NCBI GenBank assembly: GCA_021791715.1
Contig: JAJYWB010000069.1
Coordinates: 1-34,717 of the forward strand
From: Planctomycetota bacterium
GTDB lineage: Bacteria; Planctomycetota; Planctomycetia; Isosphaerales; Isosphaeraceae
DNA length: 34,717 nt
Reading direction: 5' to 3'
Below the pieces are notes generated by a model. The model saw nothing but the letters and a program-made list of their open reading frames with translations. It was not told the origin of the DNA and did not search any database. Below are positions 7,717 to 14,821 of the stretch, in pieces. The translations under genes were made by a program, and so were the position numbers. Positions within the stretch are counted from its first letter, which is position 1, and every line of letters starts with the position of its first letter.

Positions 7717-9073
7717 CGCTTATCCGACTCCGGTTCGGCTTGGGCGATACCGCTACAGCAAGCTGCGGTGGCGCGTTCTCGTCGGCGTATTGGACGCGAT
7801 CGGCTCGGTGCTGACCGCGCCGTATCGCAAGTTCAAGAAGCCGGGTCGCGTCGTCGATCCGCGTCGGATCGTCGTCGTTCAGCTTGATCATTTAGGAGAC
7901 GCCGTATTATCAAGTCCTTTGTTTCCACGTTTGAAGCAAATATATCCCGAAGCGGTGATCGACGTCGTCGCGTCGCCGAGCAATCACGCGGTGTTCGAGG
8001 CCGATCCGCACGTTCGACGCGTGCACATCGCGGCGAAGAACTGGTTCGAAAGGCGTCGCGGAGGTTGGGCGCTGGGGTCGGCGGTGTGGAATTTGGGTCG
8101 AAAATTACGTTCATATCGGTATGATTTAGGAATCGACGTTCGCGGCGACGTTTTGACGGTTTTAACGTTGGCGATCGCGGGGATTCCAAGAAGGCTGGGA
8201 TGGGCGATGGGGGGAGGGGGGTTTCTCCTCACCGATATCGCCGAATGGGTTCCGGGTCGGCACGAGGCGAGAGCGCGAATGGCGCTGTTGAGCGTGCTTG
8301 ATGGCGATCGATCGCCTTCCGAGCGCGGCCGACCGAGCGGCGAGTCGATCAAGATGCTTGTTCACGTAAGCGATCGTGATCGTGCAAGAATTAAGCGACG
8401 ATTGATTCTCGCCTGGGAGGGGGACGCGGAATCAATACCATCAAATGATATTGTTTATAGTGATTCATTAATAGAAAAGTCCGACGAGAGAGTCGGAGCC
8501 GAATCGCCTTCGGCGCCGGGTTCGGGCGCCGTTAAGAAGCGAGCGCGGGGAGCCGGGAAGCTGCTCGTCGCGCATCTGGGAGCGGGCACCGGGGCGAAGC
8601 GATGGCCGATCGAGCATTGGCGGGAGCTGATCGGTCGATTCCTCGAAGACGGTTGGCGAGTCGCGATCGTCGGCGGAGCGACCGAACTCGAGGGGGGTGT
8701 TTCACTCGATCCTCATCCTTCGCTGATCGATTGGACCGCGACCTTGACTCCGTCTGAAACGACGGCGCTGTTGGAATTGGCCGATTTGTTTATCGGGTCG
8801 GATTCGGGGCCGGCGCATCTCGCCGCGGCGGCGGGAGTCGTCTCGGTGATTCTCTTCAGCGGTACGAATCGCGCGAGCCAATGGCGGCCTTGGTCGCGGA
8901 AGTCGCTCGTGCTTCGTCGGCCCACGCCGTGCGGGCCTTGTCATCAAAAAAACTGCCCTATATTTAATCATCCTTGCATGTCTTTTATAAGTCCCGATCG
9001 CGTCTATCGCGCGGCTTATCGCTGGTCGGCGAGAATTCGAGATACGGAGTCGTCTCATGTCTCAATTGGTTGA
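7700..9073 (+). CDS. Glycosyltransferase family 9 (heptosyltransferase-like)
   Basis: A 457-residue protein from ATG 7700 with GGGAGG at 7691-7696. The N-terminal domain has RIVVVQLDHLGDAVLSSPL (56-74), the classic family-9 start, and FPRLKQIYPEAVIDVV. The C-terminal domain has HLGAGTGAKRWPIEHWREL, DLFIGSDSGPAHLAAAAG (362-379) and the Cys-rich CGPCHQKNCPIFNHPCM (C411, C414, C419, C426). This is the pattern of ADP-heptose:LPS heptosyltransferases, although many family-9 members use other sugars. A charged, AT-rich insert at about 223-287 separates the two Rossmann domains. A 50-residue basic N-terminal extension may associate with the membrane. It is the last large gene of the glycan run. Confidence 0.9.
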   Translation: MNARRNAYPTPVRLGRYRYSKLRWRVLVGVLDAIGSVLTAPYRKFKKPGRVVDPRRIVVVQLDHLGDAVLSSPLFPRLKQIYPEAVIDVVASPSNHAVFEADPHVRRVHIAAKNWFERRRGGWALGSAVWNLGRKLRSYRYDLGIDVRGDVLTVLTLAIAGIPRRLGWAMGGGGFLLTDIAEWVPGRHEARARMALLSVLDGDRSPSERGRPSGESIKMLVHVSDRDRARIKRRLILAWEGDAESIPSNDIVYSDSLIEKSDERVGAESPSAPGSGAVKKRARGAGKLLVAHLGAGTGAKRWPIEHWRELIGRFLEDGWRVAIVGGATELEGGVSLDPHPSLIDWTATLTPSETTALLELADLFIGSDSGPAHLAAAAGVVSVILFSGTNRASQWRPWSRKSLVLRRPTPCGPCHQKNCPIFNHPCMSFISPDRVYRAAYRWSARIRDTESSHVSIG

Positions 9074-9404
9074 AGAATTGGCGTCGGTTCGGGAGGAATG
9101 GGCCGACGAGGTTCCGGACGAGGCGGAGGACCCGCCGCGAGCCGCCCCCGAAGCGGCGGGTTTCGATTGGCGGGGAACGATCACGTTCGCGTGGGCGCTT
9201 TTATGTGCGATTCTATATGCGAGAATGACGTGGGAACGCAAGGGGCCGAGCGGAACGGCTCGAGCGAGAACGAGTTCACCCTCGGTCCGCGTCGTCGACC
9301 GTGTCCTCCGAGCGTCTCGTCCAAACAATCCGGTCGATTCCGTCCCCGCGTCTGACGGCGCCGCGGGCGAGAGCCGCGGCCTCGAAAATTGGGCGGAGCC
9401 GTAA
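9057..9404 (+). CDS. Small putative membrane protein, unrecognised
   Basis: A 115-residue frame from ATG 9057, overlapping the end of the family-9 transferase by 17 bases, with GGAG about ten bases upstream. The N-terminus is acidic (VREEWADEVPDEAEDPP), followed by one hydrophobic stretch, TITFAWALLCAILYA (41-55), and a Ser/Arg-rich tail. That layout suggests a single-pass membrane protein translationally coupled to the glycan operon. The last 129 bases overlap the 3' end of the kinase on the other strand, so part of the tail may be under double constraint or not real. I do not recognise a family. Confidence 0.45.
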   Translation: MSQLVEELASVREEWADEVPDEAEDPPRAAPEAAGFDWRGTITFAWALLCAILYARMTWERKGPSGTARARTSSPSVRVVDRVLRASRPNNPVDSVPASDGAAGESRGLENWAEP

Positions 9405-11015
9405 GGACTTATCGAACGAATCGGCCGACGCGTGGAAATCGCCGATCGCGAGCGCCGCGACTCCCCGCGCGTACCATAAATCGGGATCACGAGGATAAGC
9501 CTTCGTCGGCCGATCGACGAGCGTCCAAGCCTCGGCGCCTCGTTCCAAAACGCACAAGGCGAGGGCTTTGTTGATCAGCGCGGGAAGGCTTTGGCGATTG
9601 ATCTTAAGAGCGACGTCGGCGGCCTGAATCGCCTTCTCGAATCGTCCCAGATCCCCCATGCAAGCCGCCATGTTGAACCATGCTGGAACATATTTAGATG
9701 CACTTGCAATCGCGTCCTCGTAGCACGATTTTTCTTCGAGGTGGCGTCCCAGGGTTCCCAGTGAGATTCCTTTATTGGTGAGATCCCAGGCGTCGAGTTC
9801 GGATTCGCGCGGGACCGGGACTCTGCGGCGGGCGATCTCCCAAAGGCACTCGGCGAGGTCGCGGCGTAAATCGGCGAAGCTCGGATACCGTTTGGAGGGG
9901 GTTTTTTCGAGGCAACGATGCGCGATCGCGTCGATTCGGGCGGCGTGGCGCGCGTATTTTTTGGAAATCGCGGGGACGAGAGAAGGGGGCGGGAGAGTCA
10001 TATGTTGGCGGCAAAGAGTTTTGATTTTTTTGCCGCGAAACGGTCTTTCTCCCGCGATCATCTCGAAGAAGACGACCCCGAAACCGTACATATCGGCGCG
10101 AAAGTCGACCGATTTGGCGTCGACGAATTGCTCGGGGGCCATATAAGGGCCCGTGCCGAGCGCCGCGTTCGGCTTGGTGAATCCCGTCGGCGCCTCGACG
10201 TTCATGTTCAATTCCGCCGAGGAATCGTCGGCGGGGGAGGGAGGGTTGAATCCCGAATCGTCGGCGAGCGGTATCTCGAGCGCCGAGCGAACCGCCTCTT
10301 TGGGGAAAATCATCGTCGACGCGGAACCTCCGGCGGGTTCGCTCTTCCCTCGATCGCGGCGAGTCGATCCCGCCGAATAAGGCTCGCGTTCGAGTTCGGC
10401 GGCGAAGCTCGTCGGTATCTCGCTCGTATCCGAGTCAGAATAAATAATCATGTGAGGGCCCGACACTTCGGAGAGCGGAATCGCCCCGCCGAAAAAGTCG
10501 AACCCGCCCCCCTCGTCGTGGATTTTGGCGAGGCCGAAATCGGTGATCTTGAGGGTTCCGCCTTCTGTAATCAACAAGTTTTCAGGTTTAATATCGCGAT
10601 GGCAATGCAACCCTTTTTGCAATGAATATTCCATACCCGAGCAAAATTGGATCGCGAACCGGAGCGCGGCGATCAAATCGAGCCGCGGCGTGCCGATCCA
10701 GTGGCGCAGGTCGCCTCCCGTGACGAGTTCGAGAAAAACGTGCGGGTGCGAGTCGATCTCCTGAACCGAATACGCGCGGACGACGTTGGGATGACGGTCG
10801 AGCTTGATCCAGGTGCGACATTCGTTGACGAACCGCTCGCTGTATCTAGGATCGGTGTAATATTGCTCGCGCAAAGCCTTGATCGCCATCACCTTCGGAC
10901 CCGTCGTCGCCTGATGATCGTAAACGACGTGGATGTCTCCCATCCCCCCCGAGATGATGTCGAAGATCTCGTACCGATCGGCGATCCAATCTCCTATGAG
11001 TCTTGGGTTGTTCAT
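9276..11015 (-). CDS. Ser/Thr protein kinase with TPR repeats, soluble
   Basis: A 579-residue protein if ATG 11015 is used; ATG 11072 is an in-frame alternative with 19 extra residues. The kinase domain covers about 14-390: glycine loop SGGMGDIHV (22-30), lysine K46 in VMAIK, catalytic HRDIKPEN (139-146), DFG (159-161) and APE (293-295). About 115 residues of acidic, Ser-rich sequence are inserted between DFG and APE, where the activation loop should be. Residues 405-560 form three or four TPR-like helix pairs (AWFNMAACMGDLGRFEKAIQAA is typical). No membrane segment is seen, so it is probably cytoplasmic and senses or recruits partners through the TPRs. It is convergent with the glycan run and overlaps its last frame. 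Targets are unknown. Confidence 0.92.
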   Translation of the reverse strand: MNNPRLIGDWIADRYEIFDIISGGMGDIHVVYDHQATTGPKVMAIKALREQYYTDPRYSERFVNECRTWIKLDRHPNVVRAYSVQEIDSHPHVFLELVTGGDLRHWIGTPRLDLIAALRFAIQFCSGMEYSLQKGLHCHRDIKPENLLITEGGTLKITDFGLAKIHDEGGGFDFFGGAIPLSEVSGPHMIIYSDSDTSEIPTSFAAELEREPYSAGSTRRDRGKSEPAGGSASTMIFPKEAVRSALEIPLADDSGFNPPSPADDSSAELNMNVEAPTGFTKPNAALGTGPYMAPEQFVDAKSVDFRADMYGFGVVFFEMIAGERPFRGKKIKTLCRQHMTLPPPSLVPAISKKYARHAARIDAIAHRCLEKTPSKRYPSFADLRRDLAECLWEIARRRVPVPRESELDAWDLTNKGISLGTLGRHLEEKSCYEDAIASASKYVPAWFNMAACMGDLGRFEKAIQAADVALKINRQSLPALINKALALCVLERGAEAWTLVDRPTKAYPRDPDLWYARGVAALAIGDFHASADSFDKSLRLRPIFEAAALARGAVRRGDGIDRIVWTRRSEDTVDDADRG

Positions 11016-11224
11016 ACCGGAAACCCCCCGGACGGCCGTCTTCGGCCCGTCGCCTCGCGCGATATAAATCAATGTTAACCCCGAACGTCCGCCCTCGACA
11101 ACCCCCTTTCCATCACGTTATTAATGGATTATATTACCCGTTAAGCATAACTTATAACACGAAGCCGGTGGTCGTCGCGTTCCATATTGAACGACCGATC
11201 GCCTTCATCTGATATTCCTATGTT
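11016..11224 (-). promoter_or_regulatory. Upstream region of the soluble kinase gene with possible -10 box
   Basis: This AT-rich stretch separates the kinase from the upstream phosphatase gene on the same strand. On the minus strand it contains TATAAT (bases 11133 to 11128), about 110 bases before the kinase start. No good -35 hexamer is seen at the usual distance, so the promoter call is tentative. Confidence 0.3.
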
Positions 11225-13189
11225 TTAACGCTCTCCCGGAGTTCGTCGCGTCGATTTCGTATCGGATCGACCGTGCGGGTTCTCGGAAACGACGCTCGTT
11301 TGATCCGATTCGGCCGACGATTTCTCGATCGTGAATAAATCGCGAAGCGTCCCGGTCGCGTCGAACGATCGATAGCGCAGCCGTCGACTTCCGTCGAGAT
11401 CGATCACCTGATAGGTCGACCGATGCGTGAACGCGGCCGCGGCGACGCCTCGCACGTTTTGATCATAATATTTATCCCCCGAAACCGAGACGACGTAAAC
11501 CGTCCCTTCGGTCGCCCGATTCGGCTCGTCTCGACGCACGACCCCGTTACGAATCGGATACGTGCGGAGATACGCGTGATCATGCCCCTGCAACACAAGA
11601 TCGACCCCGCGACGATCGAACATGGGCGTCCACGCCCTCTCAAGCGGCGGGTTCTCACGGCTCGGGTGAGACGCGTGAACCGGATGATGAAACATCACAA
11701 TCTTCCAGCGGGCGCGAGTTCGTGCGAGTTCTTGATCGAGCCATTCGGCCTGCACGCGAGCCGAATCGGCGTCGTAAAGCGCCCGGGTGCTGTCGAGTAC
11801 GGCCAGAAACGCCCCGGCGTATTCGACGGCATACACTAAATAGGCGTCGATTCCCTTCGGACCGTTCTCCGGAGGTCGAAAAAACGAGCGGTACAACCGA
11901 GGCCCTTCGTCTAAATATTCGTGATTTCCCACGCACGGCAAGAGCGGAAGTCGATCAAAAACCGCCGCGCCGCGGAGGAAAAAATGATCCCAATTGGTTC
12001 GCTCGTTGCCGCGATCGACGAGATCCCCCGCGATCGCCACAAAACCGACCTCGGGATGGCGCGAAACCGCGTTCGCCACCATCTTTCCCCAAGCCTCGAA
12101 ACCGTTCTGAGCGTCTCCTAAATACATAAACGAGCCGCCGGAGTCGCTCGAAGGCCCCGTTTTGATCGTTCGCCACGGGGACCAGCCGAACGGACTTCCG
12201 TCGCCGAGCGAATATTGATAAACCGTGCCCGCCTTTAAATCGTCGACCGCGGCGCGATGCCTCCTCGCCGTCGGGTCGTTGACGAGCCCTCGCGAACCAT
12301 AAGTCCATGATTCACCGTATATTTGTCGATATTTTGGAGGCGTCTCGCGGCCGGGAACTCGTTCCCCGACCCGCAGAACCGACCCCATCGAATCGACCTT
12401 TGTTCGCCACGTCCATATCAACGAGCGTGAAGCATCCTTACCATACTGCATAACGATTTGATCAGGTGTTGATTGCGACGGAACGTGCGTCTTCCACGCG
12501 CTCCCGCGGAACAAAACCGCCGCGTGCCGCTCGTCATGCATCGTTTGAACGATCGAGCCCGTTTCAAGAGCTTTGGGAACGATATCGACGGGAACGAATT
12601 TGTCGCGATAAAGGCTTACCCCCTCGGCCATGCGAACGATCGGTCGGCGCTCGGAATCGTCCGCCTTGATCATAAGATCGCGTCCCGATTCGTTCGGCGC
12701 GACGACGACCGCGTAATGCGATTCGGCGCGACGATCGAGCGCGTTCACCCCGAGCTCGATCCAGCCCGGCCGGAACCGCTTGCTATACACCGTGTGACCG
12801 ACTCCCCCGGCCGTGAGAGTCCAATCCGCCTTGAGGAAACCTCGATCTCCCAGCCAAAACGGCGCGAACCGCGGGTCGGCGACGATCCAAACGATCACCG
12901 GCATATCGACATGTATACGCATTAATCCCCGGCCGAGGGCTCTTCGCTCGCGCGTCGAAAGCTCGGCCAATAAACGATCGCCGCGATTGACGAGGGAGTT
13001 GAGCTCGGCGATCGACCGGCGCTCGGAAAGCCTTTCGCCGATTTCATCGAGCGTCACTCGATACGGCGGGGTCAACGACGAGTCCGAATCGGAATCGTCC
13101 GATCGCGATCTACCGTAGCCGAGATAACCGATTCCGAGCCCCGCGGCGACGACCGCCAGGCCGAATGTAAGCCTCAAGAGCCTGATCAT
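11225..13189 (-). CDS. Purple-acid-phosphatase-like metallophosphoesterase, membrane-anchored or secreted
   Basis: A 654-residue protein from ATG 13189; the frame remains open to 13300, but ATG 13189 directly precedes the export signal MIRLLRLTFGLAVVAAGLG. The C-terminal catalytic domain carries the dinuclear-metal motifs of calcineurin-like phosphoesterases: GDAQN (358-362), GDLVDRG (388-394), GNHEY (421-425), HHP (501-503) and GHDHAY (535-540). Before it, a beta-rich region ends in AGTVYQYSLGDG (321-330), like the Fn3-type N-terminal domain of purple acid phosphatases. The first 350 residues also hold an unrecognised segment. It would hydrolyse phosphate esters outside the cytoplasm, perhaps for phosphate scavenging. 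Nothing in the sequence fixes the substrate. Confidence 0.9.
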   Translation of the reverse strand: MIRLLRLTFGLAVVAAGLGIGYLGYGRSRSDDSDSDSSLTPPYRVTLDEIGERLSERRSIAELNSLVNRGDRLLAELSTRERRALGRGLMRIHVDMPVIVWIVADPRFAPFWLGDRGFLKADWTLTAGGVGHTVYSKRFRPGWIELGVNALDRRAESHYAVVVAPNESGRDLMIKADDSERRPIVRMAEGVSLYRDKFVPVDIVPKALETGSIVQTMHDERHAAVLFRGSAWKTHVPSQSTPDQIVMQYGKDASRSLIWTWRTKVDSMGSVLRVGERVPGRETPPKYRQIYGESWTYGSRGLVNDPTARRHRAAVDDLKAGTVYQYSLGDGSPFGWSPWRTIKTGPSSDSGGSFMYLGDAQNGFEAWGKMVANAVSRHPEVGFVAIAGDLVDRGNERTNWDHFFLRGAAVFDRLPLLPCVGNHEYLDEGPRLYRSFFRPPENGPKGIDAYLVYAVEYAGAFLAVLDSTRALYDADSARVQAEWLDQELARTRARWKIVMFHHPVHASHPSRENPPLERAWTPMFDRRGVDLVLQGHDHAYLRTYPIRNGVVRRDEPNRATEGTVYVVSVSGDKYYDQNVRGVAAAAFTHRSTYQVIDLDGSRRLRYRSFDATGTLRDLFTIEKSSAESDQTSVVSENPHGRSDTKSTRRTPGER

Positions 13190-13289
13190 CGCGTCGACTC
13201 CGTTCCCGAGCGCACGGGTTCCGTCCCGACCCGCGTTTCGTCCCGCTCTTGTAACAGATCGAGAACGCTCGTCCCATCCCGACTTGACC

Positions 13290-13317
13290 TTGACCCGCAC
13301 GCTTTCTCGGCTATCCT
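13290..13317 (+). promoter_or_regulatory. Candidate sigma-70-type promoter for the MBOAT gene
   Basis: TTGACC at 13290-13295 and TATCCT at 13312-13317 are 16 bases apart, in the divergent gap before ATG 13382. A second TTGACC lies directly before the first. The match is fair but based only on hexamers. Confidence 0.4.
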
Positions 13318-13381
13318 TCGACGCGCGAAGGGAAGGAACCCCGGCGTCGGCGCGCGCCGCGAACGAAGGATTGGTCTAGAT

Positions 13382-14806
13382 ATGTCGTTCTGTTCGCAAA
13401 GCTTTCTCGTCTTCGTCGTCGTCGTGCTCGCCGCGTATTGGTCGATCGCGTCGACCCGCATCCGCACGATCCTCCTCGTCGTCGCGAGTTTTTGGTTTTA
13501 CGCGAGCTGGAACGTGCGACTCGCCGCGATCGTTCTCGGCTGGTCGACGCTCGACTTCGCTCTCGGCCTGGCGCTCGATGCGCCCCATCGAGGCCGCGCC
13601 AAACGGGGGGTGTTGATCGGCGGGATCGTCCTCAATCTCGGCCTCTTAGGGTATTTTAAATACACCGGTTTTTTGATCGATTCGATCGCCGGGGCGCTCG
13701 CGGCGATCGGCCTGGAACGGTCGTTCGCAACCGCGAGCGTGTTGGCGCCGATCGGGATCTCGTTCTTCACGTTCGAGGCGATCAACTACCTCGTCGACGT
13801 TCATAAGGGAAAGATCCGCGCCGAGCGAAACATTTTTTCTTTCCTTTTATTTATATCTTTTTTTCCACATTTGATTGCCGGGCCGATCGTCCGTGCGGGA
13901 GATTTTATACCGCAGATCGGCCGTTATAAACGACGCGATTGGTCGAGGATTCGGCTTGGTTGCGAGATTTTTTTGATCGGACTGTTCAAAAAACTGGCGA
14001 TCGCCGATCGGATGGCGACGTTCGCCGATCCCGCTTTCGCCTCCCCCGATCGTTTTGGATCGAAAGCTCTCTGGATCGCCGCGATCGCCTACGCGGTTCA
14101 GATTTATTGCGATTTTTCGGGCTACACCGATATGGCGATCGGCTGCGCCCATCTCTTCGGTTTCAAACTCAAACCCAACTTCAACGCCCCCTACGCGTCG
14201 CTTTCGATCGCCGAGTTCTGGCGCCGTTGGCATATCTCGTTATCGACATGGCTGCGCGATTATTTATTTATACCTTTAGGAGGAAGTCGCGGTTCTTTTT
14301 TCAAAACGGCGCGCAATTTGACGATCACGATGACTTTGGGAGGGCTGTGGCACGGGGCGAGCTGGACGTTCGTCGTCTGGGGCGTCGTCCACGGTCTTTT
14401 GCTCGTCGCGCATCGAGGCGTACGCGCGTTCCGATCGCGATTCGTCGGAATCGATCGCGCGTTCGCATCGTTACCTGGTATTGTATTATGTTGGTTATTA
14501 ACGATATTAACGCTTACAATAACTTGGATTCCGTTCCGCGCCCCGTCGTTTTCGAACGCGATCGGTTTTCTCGGCGGGATGTTCGTCCCTCGCGCGGGTC
14601 GGGGAGTTCCCTTGCCGGTCGATCGATTCGCGATTTTGCTCGCGTTCGTTTTGATCGAACACGCGTTTCGTGTTTGGAAACCGAGACGCGCGACCGTCGA
14701 TCGAATCCCCGCGGCCGCGGTCGGATTCGGTTACGCGGCGCTCCTTTCGATCGCGCTCTTGCTCGCCCCGTCGGAAACAAAAGCCTTTATTTATTTCCAA
14801 TTTTAA
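13382..14806 (+). CDS. MBOAT family O-acyltransferase (AlgI/DltB-type)
   Basis: A 474-residue polytopic membrane protein from ATG 13382, preceded by GAAGGA. It starts FCSQSFLVFVVVVLAAYW, the usual AlgI opening, and carries GISFFTFEAINYLVDV, FPHLIAGPIVRAGDFIPQI, YCDFSGYTDMAIGCA, EFWRRWHISLSTWLRDYLFIPLGG and GGLWHGASWTFVVWG. H324 is the invariant active-site histidine of the family. Such proteins pass acyl groups, usually acetyl, from a cytoplasmic donor across the membrane to polysaccharide, often with an SGNH partner. That partner appears to be the C-terminal domain of the next gene, 15 bases downstream. The substrate is probably an exported glycan; alginate itself is not implied. Confidence 0.93.
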   Translation: MSFCSQSFLVFVVVVLAAYWSIASTRIRTILLVVASFWFYASWNVRLAAIVLGWSTLDFALGLALDAPHRGRAKRGVLIGGIVLNLGLLGYFKYTGFLIDSIAGALAAIGLERSFATASVLAPIGISFFTFEAINYLVDVHKGKIRAERNIFSFLLFISFFPHLIAGPIVRAGDFIPQIGRYKRRDWSRIRLGCEIFLIGLFKKLAIADRMATFADPAFASPDRFGSKALWIAAIAYAVQIYCDFSGYTDMAIGCAHLFGFKLKPNFNAPYASLSIAEFWRRWHISLSTWLRDYLFIPLGGSRGSFFKTARNLTITMTLGGLWHGASWTFVVWGVVHGLLLVAHRGVRAFRSRFVGIDRAFASLPGIVLCWLLTILTLTITWIPFRAPSFSNAIGFLGGMFVPRAGRGVPLPVDRFAILLAFVLIEHAFRVWKPRRATVDRIPAAAVGFGYAALLSIALLLAPSETKAFIYFQF

Positions 14807-14821
14807 TCGAGCTTAATTTTT

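Noticed and set aside
11003..11212. Short plus-strand frame upstream of the soluble kinase
   Set aside because: No ribosome-binding site; it lies in the kinase's own AT-rich promoter region and overlaps its start.
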